This document shows, one piece after another, positions 55,545 through 63,482 of a stretch of 64,000 nucleotides of DNA. The notes under the pieces are model-generated. The model made no database searches. It was not told the DNA's origin and saw only the letters and a list, made by a program, of their open reading frames with translations. How positions within the stretch are numbered: the first letter of the stretch is position 1; each line of letters begins with the position of its first letter. Source of the stretch: an uncultured Draconibacterium sp. (GTDB lineage: Bacteria; Bacteroidota; Bacteroidia; Bacteroidales; Prolixibacteraceae); the NCBI RefSeq assembly GCF_963677155.1, contig NZ_OY781884.1, positions 2,682,134 through 2,746,133 of the forward strand, written 5' to 3'. The translations under genes and the position numbers were made by a program.

Positions 55545-56993
55545 TTATTCCTTTTCATACCGAATGATCTGATACAGATCTTTTAAATTAAAAAGCCTGA
55601 ACATTACCGCGAAAATTACCGAGCCTGCCAACATTGCAAGGTAGCCGTAAAACCATTGGCCGATTTGTTTCGAAACCAGCCCGACAACTATTACTGCTCC
55701 GGTAAAAAAAGCTAATTGGAAGATATACGAAATTTTGGGTTTTATCTTAAAAATGTAAAGGGCAAGACCGAGTTGCGTAAATCCTGTAAACAATTGGGTA
55801 GATAAACTTGCATAAGCTGAACCGTAAGCCATAAATCGCGGAATTAGCAGTAGATTAAGCACAATGTTCAATACCATTCCGCAAAAGGCCATAATATTTA
55901 GTTGTTTCAAACTGCCATTGGCAGTTAGTAAAGTACCAAAGATATAGGTACAGGTTATTCCAATAAATCCGGTCATCAGAATTCCCAGAATGCCTGAAGA
56001 ATGCTCTGTGCTTGAAGTGTATAGCGCGGCCATAATTTCGTTATCGTAGAAGATACTCGATACTGCAATAATAATTGCCGGCACAATTAAAAGTGTAAAC
56101 GAGAGTTTCACCATCTGACCAACATGCTCCTTTTGTTTGATCATTTTAGCAAAAATTGGCAACAGCAATCCGGCGAACAACAAACCAAACATCGATACGG
56201 CATCCAGTAAACGAAACGAGTGCGCATAAATACCGGCTTGCTCTTTCCCAATGGGATTAGGCAGCAAGCGTTCCAGCATTACAGAGTCAATACGGTTGTA
56301 AAACGACATCAGCAAAATAAGCAGTGCATAGGGATAAGATTTCCGCAGAAATACCCGAAAGAAAGAAAGATCGAACCGCACTTTTATGCGCCCCGATTTG
56401 GCAAGCACTACAACAAAAGTGGTTATGGCGGTCAGCATGTAAGCGACAGTCTGTATGTAAACGTACCATTCGATTGAAAAACGGATAGTTGTCCACGATG
56501 TAAATAGTAAAATGCTACATAAAACCAGCATAATACTCCGGTCTAAAACCGATATTAAACTATCGGTGCGGAATAGATGCAAAGCGCTGAGATTGGACCT
56601 CAGATAAAGCGTGAAAGAAATCAGAAATTGGTTGAATATTAAAAAGAAAAGCAGGTGAAACTGGATGTTATTGTACCCGATAATAGCCGCAATTCCTAAA
56701 CTGAATAGGGCATAAACAATGGATAAAACAAACTTCAGCCCAATGATATTGGAGAGGTGCTTTGGCAACAAAAAGTTATGCTGTGCAATATTACGGTTGT
56801 TATAGTTGGTGATCCCAACATCGAGCAAAATATTTAGCAACATCGAGAAGTTGAACAACGCGAAATACAGACCAAAAGTCTCGTCACCAACCGTGTTTTG
56901 CACCGTCCTGTCGATACCAAAAATCCACATCGGTTTTATCAGCAGATTCAGGAAAAGTAATAATATCAGGTTGGTTACAAATTTGCGTTTCAA
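55545..56993 (-). CDS. Polysaccharide flippase (MATE/Wzx/MurJ superfamily)
   Basis: 482-residue integral membrane protein with about 12-14 hydrophobic helices, beginning NLILLLFLNLLIKPMWIFGIDRTVQNTVG. That N-terminus and the length are typical of oligosaccharide or lipid-linked polysaccharide flippases in Bacteroidota. It would move undecaprenyl-linked glycans across the inner membrane for O-antigen, capsule or exopolysaccharide. No ATG: TTG at 56993 is the only conventional start, and the frame continues upstream as IQFKKHGVL, resembling the natural N-termini of homologues. It diverges from a GT4 glycosyltransferase, so the pair probably serves one surface polysaccharide. Confidence 0.88.
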   Translation of the reverse strand: MKRKFVTNLILLLFLNLLIKPMWIFGIDRTVQNTVGDETFGLYFALFNFSMLLNILLDVGITNYNNRNIAQHNFLLPKHLSNIIGLKFVLSIVYALFSLGIAAIIGYNNIQFHLLFFLIFNQFLISFTLYLRSNLSALHLFRTDSLISVLDRSIMLVLCSILLFTSWTTIRFSIEWYVYIQTVAYMLTAITTFVVVLAKSGRIKVRFDLSFFRVFLRKSYPYALLILLMSFYNRIDSVMLERLLPNPIGKEQAGIYAHSFRLLDAVSMFGLLFAGLLLPIFAKMIKQKEHVGQMVKLSFTLLIVPAIIIAVSSIFYDNEIMAALYTSSTEHSSGILGILMTGFIGITCTYIFGTLLTANGSLKQLNIMAFCGMVLNIVLNLLLIPRFMAYGSAYASLSTQLFTGFTQLGLALYIFKIKPKISYIFQLAFFTGAVIVVGLVSKQIGQWFYGYLAMLAGSVIFAVMFRLFNLKDLYQIIRYEKE

Positions 56994-57090
56994 AACACCG
57001 TGTTTCTTGAATTGTATCTAGAATTTGAATACTTAAAAGTAACAAATATTTGAACAGACTTTGTACATTTACGAAAAATCGATAGCACTT

Positions 57091-58215
57091 ATGGTTATTG
57101 CCGTAAATACTCGTTTGTTAATAAAGGGGAAGCTTGAAGGAATAGGTTGGTTTACTTATGAAACGCTAAAACGGATGACGATGAATCATCCGGAGCATGA
57201 GTTTATTTTTATATTCGACAGGCCATACAGCGATGATTTTATTTTTGCCGAAAATGTTACTCCGGTAGTTGTTGGGCCGCCAACACGTCACCCGGTTTTG
57301 TGGTATCTTTGGTTTGAATTCCGGATACCAGGAATCCTGAAAAAATACAAAGCTGATCTTTTCCTTTCACCCGACGGCTATCTTTCGCAACGCACTAAAG
57401 TTTCGCAATTGGGCGTTATTCACGACATAAACTTTGTGCATCGTCCCGATGATCTTCCCTGGCTAATAGCGAAATATTACAATCATTATTTTCCGAGATT
57501 TGCCCGCCTGGCTAAACGGATTGCCACAGTTTCGTTTTATTCGAAAGAAGATATTACCCGCTCGTTTAAAGTAGATTACGACAAGATTGATGTGGTTTAC
57601 GACGGAATAAACCAGATTTTTGAACCCATTTCAGAAGAAGATAAAACGAAGGTGCGTTCCATGTTTACAAATGGCGCAGAATATTTTCTGTTTGTTGGAG
57701 CTTTACATCCGCGAAAGAATGTTTGTGGCTTGCTAAAAGCTTTTGATGCGTTTAAAAGTGTTGTTAACAATACAACAAAGCTGGTAATTGTTGGGGGTGA
57801 AATGCATAAAACAGGAGATATTTTTGAAACCTACGAAAATATGCGCCACAAAGACGATGTGGTATTTACAGGGCGTGTTTCAACAGCCGATTTGCACGAT
57901 ATTTTTGGCGCAGCACTGGCACTTACTTTTGTGCCGTTTTTCGAAGGTTTTGGTATTCCGGTTGTGGAGGCCATGAGTGCCGGAGTACCTGTAATTTGCT
58001 CAAATACAACTTCTATTCCGGAGGTTGGTGGCAATGCGGTACTTTATGCCGACCCGTTAAAAATCGACCAGATAACCGATGCTATGATTAAGTTACACGA
58101 AGACTCCGATTTGCGTACCAGGTTGGTGGAAAAAGGTTTTCAGCAGAAAAATAAATTTAGCTGGGACGAAACAGCGCGTTTGCTGTGGATGAGCGTGGAG
58201 AAATCGCTTCAGTGA
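57091..58215 (+). CDS. Glycosyltransferase family 4
   Basis: 374-residue GT-B enzyme, probably cytosolic or peripheral. The N-terminal VNTRLLIKGKLEGIGWFTYETL and the donor-binding C-domain (VGALHPRKNVCGLLKAF, FFEGFGIPVVEAMSAGVPVICSNTTSIPE) are typical of GT4 (RfaB/mannosyl- or rhamnosyltransferase type). The sugar and acceptor are unknown; the divergent flippase suggests cell-surface polysaccharide assembly. I placed the start at the ATG 57091; an upstream TTG at 57061 would lie over a -7-like TACATTTA (57064-57071). The stop is 39 nt before rnhB. Confidence 0.88.
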   Translation: MVIAVNTRLLIKGKLEGIGWFTYETLKRMTMNHPEHEFIFIFDRPYSDDFIFAENVTPVVVGPPTRHPVLWYLWFEFRIPGILKKYKADLFLSPDGYLSQRTKVSQLGVIHDINFVHRPDDLPWLIAKYYNHYFPRFARLAKRIATVSFYSKEDITRSFKVDYDKIDVVYDGINQIFEPISEEDKTKVRSMFTNGAEYFLFVGALHPRKNVCGLLKAFDAFKSVVNNTTKLVIVGGEMHKTGDIFETYENMRHKDDVVFTGRVSTADLHDIFGAALALTFVPFFEGFGIPVVEAMSAGVPVICSNTTSIPEVGGNAVLYADPLKIDQITDAMIKLHEDSDLRTRLVEKGFQQKNKFSWDETARLLWMSVEKSLQ

Positions 58216-58254
58216 GCAGTTACAGTTTTCAGTTTTACAATTTGCCCGTTTTAA

Positions 58255-58866
58255 ATGAATAAACAAAAACTTCTTCCTTTTTACAACGAGAATACAATTG
58301 AAGCCGGTTGCGACGAGGCCGGGAGAGGGTGTCTTGCCGGACCAGTATTTGCCGCTGCGGTAATTCTTCCGTCCGACTTTGAGAATGAGCTGCTGAACGA
58401 TTCCAAAAAACTAAGCGAGAAACAACGTTATCACTTGCGTCCGCTTGTTGAAGAGCAAGCCCTGGCATGGGCTGTAGTCGCGGTTGATAATAAGGAGATT
58501 GATGAGGTAAATATTTTAAATGCTTCGTTTCTGGCGATGAACAGGGCGGTGGAGAAGCTTACCTCTGTACCCGAACATTTGCTGATTGACGGGAATCGAT
58601 TCAGAACGAAAGGAAAGATCCCCTACACCTGCATGATAAAAGGCGACGGACGATTTTATTCTATTGCCGCAGCATCGATTCTGGCAAAAACTTACCGCGA
58701 CGATTATATGGCAGAGATCCATCAGGAATTTCCATATTACGACTGGCACAAAAATAAAGGTTACCCAACTAAAAAACACCGGGCGGCAATTAAAGAGTAC
58801 GGTCCGTGCAAGTACCATCGTATGTCGTTTCGGTTGCTGGATGAACAACTTGCGATTGAATTTTAA
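58255..58866 (+). CDS. rnhB: Ribonuclease HII
   Basis: Removes RNA from RNA-DNA hybrids and single ribonucleotides from DNA. Catalytic acidic residues: Asp20 and Glu21 in [14 protein letters not shown], a further Asp in LLIDGNRF, and a fourth in KTYRDDYM. 203 residues, normal length. The start is the ATG at 58255. A hairpin immediately downstream (58899-58929) may end the transcript. Confidence 0.96.
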   Translation: MNKQKLLPFYNENTIEAGCDEAGRGCLAGPVFAAAVILPSDFENELLNDSKKLSEKQRYHLRPLVEEQALAWAVVAVDNKEIDEVNILNASFLAMNRAVEKLTSVPEHLLIDGNRFRTKGKIPYTCMIKGDGRFYSIAAASILAKTYRDDYMAEIHQEFPYYDWHKNKGYPTKKHRAAIKEYGPCKYHRMSFRLLDEQLAIEF

Positions 58867-58898
58867 TCGATTGCAAGACTTTTGCTTCGTTCACGCTA

Positions 58899-58929
58899 GT
58901 GATAGTGTGACTTTGAGTCATACTATCAC
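58899..58929. repeat. 14-bp hairpin, left copy flanking the ECF module
   Basis: GTGATAGTGTGACT, loop TTG, AGTCATACTATCAC: one G-U pair, otherwise perfect. A near-identical hairpin lies at 61285-61315 on the other side of the sigma-factor module. No T-run, so it is not a classical terminator. Confidence 0.75.
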
Positions 58930-58978
58930 TCTAATTTCGAAAAATATTTTAACCTTCAGGCAACGTTTTTGATATCCC

Positions 58979-59551
58979 TTGCATTTTAAAAGTGAAAGCA
59001 AACAAAATAAGGTGCAACTTGAGAAGATAATTCATAAAGTAAAAAAGGGCGACCGACGAGCTCAAAAGCTATTGTTCGACAAGTATGTCGATCGGTTGTT
59101 TGCAGTTGCCCGCCGTTATGCGGTTAACGATGTTCTGGCCGAGGAAGCACTTTTTCAGGCATTTATGAAGATTTATACCAAATTGCCTGAGTTTCAATAC
59201 ATCAACGAGGCTGCGCTGATGGGATGGCTTTCGCGCATTGTTATTAACCAAACGCTGATGGACAGGCGAAAGGAACTAAGCACACTTTACAAAGTGGAAA
59301 TGCTGGATGAAGAACGTCATGAAACAAGTTGGATGGTGGAGATGGACGACGGAGCACTGATTGACCTGGTAAATGAATTGCCGGATGGATACAGAACCGT
59401 GTTTTTAATGAATGCTGTTGATGGTTATGCACACAAAGAGATTGCCGAAGTGTTGGGAATTTCGGAAAGTACATCACGGTCGCAATTTTTTAAAGCACGT
59501 AAATTTTTACAAAAGAAACTTGCACAGGATTATGGACAAGCTGGAACATAG
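58979..59551 (+). CDS. RNA polymerase sigma factor, ECF family
   Basis: About 190 residues with region 2 (GDRRAQKLLFDKYVDRLFAVARRYAVNDVLAEEALFQAFMKIY, then LMGWLSRIVINQTLMDRRK) and region 4 (LPDGYRTVFLMNAVDGYAHKEIAEVLGISESTSRSQFFKARKFL). It directs RNA polymerase to a stress or surface regulon. No ATG is available: TTG 58979 or GTG 59012. Its end overlaps the start of the next gene by 20 bp, the usual sigma/anti-sigma coupling. Confidence 0.92.
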   Translation: MHFKSESKQNKVQLEKIIHKVKKGDRRAQKLLFDKYVDRLFAVARRYAVNDVLAEEALFQAFMKIYTKLPEFQYINEAALMGWLSRIVINQTLMDRRKELSTLYKVEMLDEERHETSWMVEMDDGALIDLVNELPDGYRTVFLMNAVDGYAHKEIAEVLGISESTSRSQFFKARKFLQKKLAQDYGQAGT

Positions 59552-60212
59552 AATAAAAAAAGCCTTTGGTTCGAATGATCAGAAAACGTCATTCGCTGGT
59601 AAAGAGCAAATGTGGAGCAAGCTCGATTCCGAACTACACGGAAGAAAAGGAGTGGCTGCATTCTGGAGAATTGCTGCAGTTTTTCTGGGACTATTGCTTA
59701 CACTGGGAGTTGTAGCCTCGTTAAATAGCCGGGCAAAACAACATGCCGAAATAGAAACTGCAAGCCATGAAATCAATCGTTTACAAGTTCTGATCGATTC
59801 CTTGCAAACTTTGCCAACACAAGTAAGAACTGAAGTGCAGGTGGTTGAAAAGGAAAAAGTAGTTTACATAGACAGGATAGTGGAAAACAATGTTCCTGAT
59901 GAAACAATTAAATGGCAGCAGAATTACGAACAGACCATGGATTCATTGCAAACATTACAAGACAAAAATGCGGCATATAAAGTAGAAATAGAGCAGCTGA
60001 ATGAGGAATTACTTGCTTTAAAAAACCAGGTAGAAACGGAAAGTGCAGAGCCTGCTCAAGCCGCAAATCCTTTTGAGTTAAAAAGCGAGCGGATGGAACT
60101 GGGGCCTCAGCAAAAGCCGACTGTTAAATCGCCTGAAATGGAAATGAAAGTGTTCCAGAAAAACTTTATCGAGAACAGAAATAACCTGAACAGCACAATA
60201 TTTAAGAAATAA
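59532..60212 (+). CDS. Probable anti-sigma factor, single-pass membrane protein with coiled coil
   Basis: 226 residues. A short charged cytoplasmic N-terminus, one membrane helix (about residues 43-63, FWRIAAVFLGLLLTLGVVASL), then a long coiled coil in the periplasm (heptads through about residue 175). Topology and its 20-bp overlap with the ECF gene make it the likely membrane anti-sigma factor, although no classical zinc-binding or FecR domain is seen. The start is the ATG at 59532; the frame continues upstream only inside the sigma gene. Confidence 0.75.
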   Translation: MDKLEHRIKKAFGSNDQKTSFAGKEQMWSKLDSELHGRKGVAAFWRIAAVFLGLLLTLGVVASLNSRAKQHAEIETASHEINRLQVLIDSLQTLPTQVRTEVQVVEKEKVVYIDRIVENNVPDETIKWQQNYEQTMDSLQTLQDKNAAYKVEIEQLNEELLALKNQVETESAEPAQAANPFELKSERMELGPQQKPTVKSPEMEMKVFQKNFIENRNNLNSTIFKK

Positions 60213-60236
60213 GTTAACAAACTTCAATTAAAAGCC

Positions 60237-61262
60237 ATGAAAACAATTATTTCAATTTTACTCTTTTTAAGCCTTACTCTTTCAGCATCAGCCATGAATG
60301 GCTATTTTAAAGGCGACACGGTAAGATATAAGTTTGATAAAATGCTGATTGAGGTTGCCAGTACCAATGCATTAAACAAAACACTGCACAAAATGTCGAT
60401 GCAGGGTAGGGTAGAACAGATTCAAAAAGTGCTTGCAGAAATGACCATTGTCCCGCCTGCCGATGATGAAATGATTACCATTGGATTTCGCGACCAAAGC
60501 GAAGATATGTGGGTTTGGAACTTTAAAGAGATTGAGTTGTCGCGTAGCAAACGGAACACTAAAAGTCTGGTTGTTTTCGACGATGGAACCATTTTCGAAA
60601 AGGACTTTGGCCGCTACTGTATTTACTTTTCGTACCGTGCCATGGAAATGAAAATCTTTGTCGACGATTTGGATGATCTTGACTTTTTCCTTTCGGATGA
60701 GTTTGAAAAGAAAACGCAGGAATCTGAAGAGTTAATGAAAAAGGAATTTGGCGAGAAATACAAGAAAGGTATTATTGCCTGGCTCGATTTGCGCGATGAT
60801 GAAGTGAAAGCTTATTTTCAAAACAACAGTAAAAACCTTGATATGCTAATCATTTCAGGAGGAATCGGTTCGGGGTGGATTAAAAATACCTTTGTTTCGG
60901 ATATTAATTTTAGATTGGGAGTGTCGTTTAGCAAAAAAGGAGTATTTAAAAATTTGTACGCTATTGATTACAACATGATGTATGATTTCTCGGAATCCAA
61001 CGATAACAAGTTTTTTGAACTTAACCACTTTGTTTCGCTGGCCTGGGAACACAATTTTTCGGATGTTACGGGGCAGGACAAATGGTACGGTTTTTCAGTG
61101 GGGTATCTGGTGAAACGGAACAACGACTTTTTTAAGGATAACACATTTAGAGTGTCCGTCAATAAAAAGTTCAACGATACTTTTACGGTTAAACCTGAAC
61201 TATACTTTAACGACTTCTTCAAAAATGTATATCCCGGCATACGTTTGTCGGTGGCATTCTAA
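60237..61262 (+). CDS. Secreted outer-membrane-barrel-like protein of the ECF module
   Basis: 341 residues with a signal peptide (MKTIISILLFLSLTLSASAMNG). The N-terminal half is alpha/beta with many charges. The C-terminal third alternates polar and hydrophobic residues in strands (LYAIDYNMMYDFSES, KWYGFSVGYLVKRN, TFRVSVNKKFNDTFTVKPELYFND) and ends in Phe (RLSVAF), consistent with a small beta-barrel. Family not recognised. Placed 24 nt after the anti-sigma gene and inside the two flanking hairpins, it is probably co-regulated with the sigma factor, perhaps as sensor or output. Confidence 0.7.
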   Translation: MKTIISILLFLSLTLSASAMNGYFKGDTVRYKFDKMLIEVASTNALNKTLHKMSMQGRVEQIQKVLAEMTIVPPADDEMITIGFRDQSEDMWVWNFKEIELSRSKRNTKSLVVFDDGTIFEKDFGRYCIYFSYRAMEMKIFVDDLDDLDFFLSDEFEKKTQESEELMKKEFGEKYKKGIIAWLDLRDDEVKAYFQNNSKNLDMLIISGGIGSGWIKNTFVSDINFRLGVSFSKKGVFKNLYAIDYNMMYDFSESNDNKFFELNHFVSLAWEHNFSDVTGQDKWYGFSVGYLVKRNNDFFKDNTFRVSVNKKFNDTFTVKPELYFNDFFKNVYPGIRLSVAF

Positions 61263-61284
61263 AAACAAAAAACAATTCAAGCAG

Positions 61285-61315
61285 GTGATAGTATGACTCT
61301 AAGTCATGCTATCAC
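61285..61315. repeat. 14-bp hairpin, right copy flanking the ECF module
   Basis: GTGATAGTATGACT, loop CTA, AGTCATGCTATCAC. It overlaps the stop codon of the convergent phosphatidylserine decarboxylase gene by a few bases and matches the hairpin at 58899 in all but three positions plus the loop. Confidence 0.75.
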
Positions 61316-62280
61316 TCATTTGAAACAATAGCAATATCTTCACCCACTTTTACAGTGGTTTCCATTCCTTTTTTGGTGTTTGCAATCAAATCGTCATCAA
61401 ACGAAATGTTTCCTTTTTCAAACAGCAAAACCAATGTTGATCCGCCAAAAGCAAAGTAGCCTTTTTCCTCTCCTTTGTTTACTTTTGAACCAGCTTTGTA
61501 GGTCTGAATAATACTTCCAACCATAGTGGCGCCCACATCAACAATCAAAATATTTCCGTAATCTTCAGTTGAAAGTGTGCAGTGTTCGCGTTTGTTCTCG
61601 CAGAATATTTTCAGGCTTTTTTGTAAGGCCAACGGCGAAACCGAAAAGTAGTGCCCGTTAATTTTAACCGATTTGGAAGCTATTCCCGATGCTGGGAAAT
61701 GATAGCGGTGATAATCGGGTGGCGCAAGGCGAATTATAGCCATGGATCCGTCGTTATATTTTGAAGCCAGCTTTTTATCGCGTAGAAAATTTTGCAAGGT
61801 AAATTCTGAACCTTTTACAAAAAAAGTAGCGACATCGTTTAATGTCGGGAAAACCAGGATCTTTCCGTCGGCAGGAGAAACCAATTCATTACCTATCTTT
61901 CTTGCATTGGGTTTTAATTTCCGGTAAAAGAAATCGTTGAATGATTTGAATTTTGAAAGGTCTTCAATTTCAAATTCCTTTTTGTCGATGTGGTGCTCGT
62001 TAACAAAATCGTCAATTCGCCGTGCTGAGTAAGGCGTGTTCATGTACCAACCACCAATTGCCGAAACAATTTTGCGTTTAAACAACAAATGCAGGGCAGC
62101 TTTTCCTGTTGCCGATGAGTACAGCCATTTTAGCATTCCATCGCTGGGAACATTTTCGGTTTTAAGTTCCCCACTTGCTCTTTCAATATATTTTATGGTT
62201 TCCATTTTATTATCCGGCTCAACTTCTTTTTGGCAAGAAATAAAAGTAAAAAGAAGCAGTACCAAACTTATACGTTTCAT
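61312..62280 (-). CDS. Phosphatidylserine decarboxylase (type II-like) with lipoprotein-like N-terminus
   Basis: Converts phosphatidylserine to phosphatidylethanolamine. Conserved blocks: FKSFNDFFYRKLKP, SPADGKI, DYHRYHFP, FCENKRE, VGATMVGSIIQTY and the self-cleavage site GYFAFGGST, where Ser281 would become the pyruvoyl group. These match the clostridial/type II subfamily. Odd feature: the first 25 residues (KRISLVLLLFTFISC) form a lipoprotein-type signal with Cys16, while the family's usual N-terminus appears at Met26 (METIKYIERASGELK, ATG at 62205). Either the enzyme is exported as a lipoprotein or translation begins at 62205. rnhA lies 6 nt upstream on the same strand, so the two form an operon. 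Confidence 0.88.
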   Translation of the reverse strand: MKRISLVLLLFTFISCQKEVEPDNKMETIKYIERASGELKTENVPSDGMLKWLYSSATGKAALHLLFKRKIVSAIGGWYMNTPYSARRIDDFVNEHHIDKKEFEIEDLSKFKSFNDFFYRKLKPNARKIGNELVSPADGKILVFPTLNDVATFFVKGSEFTLQNFLRDKKLASKYNDGSMAIIRLAPPDYHRYHFPASGIASKSVKINGHYFSVSPLALQKSLKIFCENKREHCTLSTEDYGNILIVDVGATMVGSIIQTYKAGSKVNKGEEKGYFAFGGSTLVLLFEKGNISFDDDLIANTKKGMETTVKVGEDIAIVSNE

Positions 62281-62286
62281 TTGAAA

Positions 62287-62748
62287 TTATTCCGGTTTGT
62301 AACCTTCGTCAACCAGTAGTTTCGGTTTCATCGATGCTTCAACCGCCAGCTCATCGCAACGCTCGTTAAGCGGGTTGTTGGCGTGGCCTTTCACCCAAAC
62401 AAACTTAACTACATGCTTTTTATAGATCTCAAGAAAACGCATCCAAAGATCGGGATTTTTTTTGCCCTTAAAACGTTTCTTCACCCAATTAAAAACCCAG
62501 CCTTTTTCAACTGCATCGGCAACATATTTCGAATCGGTGTAAACGGTAACATCGCAGCCTTCAATTTTCAGCGACTCGAGTGCTACAATTACCGCCAGCA
62601 ACTCCATTCGGTTATTGGTGGTTAGTTTATATCCTTCTGAAAGCTCTTTGCGGTGAGGGCCTGAAAGTAACACAATTCCGTATCCTCCGTTTCCTGGATT
62701 TCCGCGGGCTGCACCATCGGTATATATTGTAATTTTTGGACGAGCCAT
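62287..62748 (-). CDS. rnhA: Ribonuclease HI
   Basis: Degrades the RNA strand of RNA-DNA hybrids. Catalytic residues: Asp11 (YTDGAARGNPG), Glu49 (NRMELLAV), Asp72 (VYTDSKYV) and Asp132 (RCDELA), with His122 in the KGHANNPLNE loop. 153 residues, standard bacterial length including the basic handle. First gene of a probable rnhA-psd operon. The start is the ATG at 62748. Confidence 0.96.
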   Translation of the reverse strand: MARPKITIYTDGAARGNPGNGGYGIVLLSGPHRKELSEGYKLTTNNRMELLAVIVALESLKIEGCDVTVYTDSKYVADAVEKGWVFNWVKKRFKGKKNPDLWMRFLEIYKKHVVKFVWVKGHANNPLNERCDELAVEASMKPKLLVDEGYKPE

Positions 62749-63429
62749 TTGTTGATTTGTATTTTGCTTACAAAATAGGGAGTATTATTCTAAATAAGCA
62801 AACAATGTTTTGCTTTAGGGATTTAAAAAACTTCAATGTTATCTTCTAATAATAGCATCTATCAATTTTCAAAATGTAAGTCAATAGAAGTTAAGCGAAG
62901 CCATAAGAAACATGCTTTTGCCCTATCGGGCCGATTTTACTTTTTGTCTTGAGACAATAAGTAAACAAAAAACTCAAGGCTGCGCCCGTCTCCCTCGGAA
63001 AAGCTACACGATGCCGTCTAAAATTTCTGAAACTCGTCGTACCTCCTCAGACATCAGTAATTTTTTAACGTCGTCACCGTTTGTTTTCCGGCTCACCGAC
63101 CGAGGCCAGGCTTCGATGTGGCTTTTCGATATGCGCGTACGTTACATTAGTCGAACGGCCTCTTTTGGGCTTTGCCCGCAGTTGAAATAAAACCTTAGTG
63201 AGAGCGGGAAGCTCCGAGGAAGCGAGGAGATCACCCGTCCGAACTTAGGTTTTGTGAAAACGAAGGGTAAAGATCAAAAGCAGCCTTGAACTTTGTGCAT
63301 ACTATTTGGTTCAAGCCAAATAGTTTGGCCGCCGGCCGGCAGAAAGTAAAATCGATTCCATGTGCTCCCAAAATGCCCTGAAATAAATTCAGGGTGACGT
63401 TTGTAGGGACTTCCCAAATATTTGGGAAA
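62749..63429. other. Intergenic region, no supported gene
   Basis: About 680 bp. A 92-codon frame (62912-63190) has Arg/Ser-rich low-complexity translation and no domain, so it is not called. The DNA resembles conserved Bacteroidota intergenic filler (CAAGGCTGCGCCC, CACCCGTCCGAACTTAGG), which I recall as widespread. A CTATTTGG/CCAAATAG inverted repeat at 63302-63321 could form a hairpin. Confidence 0.5.
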
Positions 63430-63462
63430 CAAAAAACCCCGTCAAAAATTGACGAGGTTTTA
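63430..63462 (-). terminator. Rho-independent terminator of the S46 peptidase gene
   Basis: Read on the minus strand: stem AACCTCGTCAA / TTGACGGGGTT (one G-U pair), then six Ts, starting about 20 nt after the peptidase stop codon. Confidence 0.85.
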
Positions 63463-63482
63463 GTTAATTATCTTGAATTCGC

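Noticed and set aside
58899-58929. Terminator after rnhB
   Set aside because: The stem is strong but there is no T-run on either strand, so I list it as a hairpin repeat instead.
59412-59531. Upstream extension of the anti-sigma gene
   Set aside because: It lies wholly inside the sigma gene and encodes a basic, unconserved stretch; ATG 59532 is the natural start.
62912-63190. 92-codon frame between rnhA and the S46 peptidase gene
   Set aside because: Arg/Ser-rich low-complexity translation in sequence that resembles common intergenic filler.
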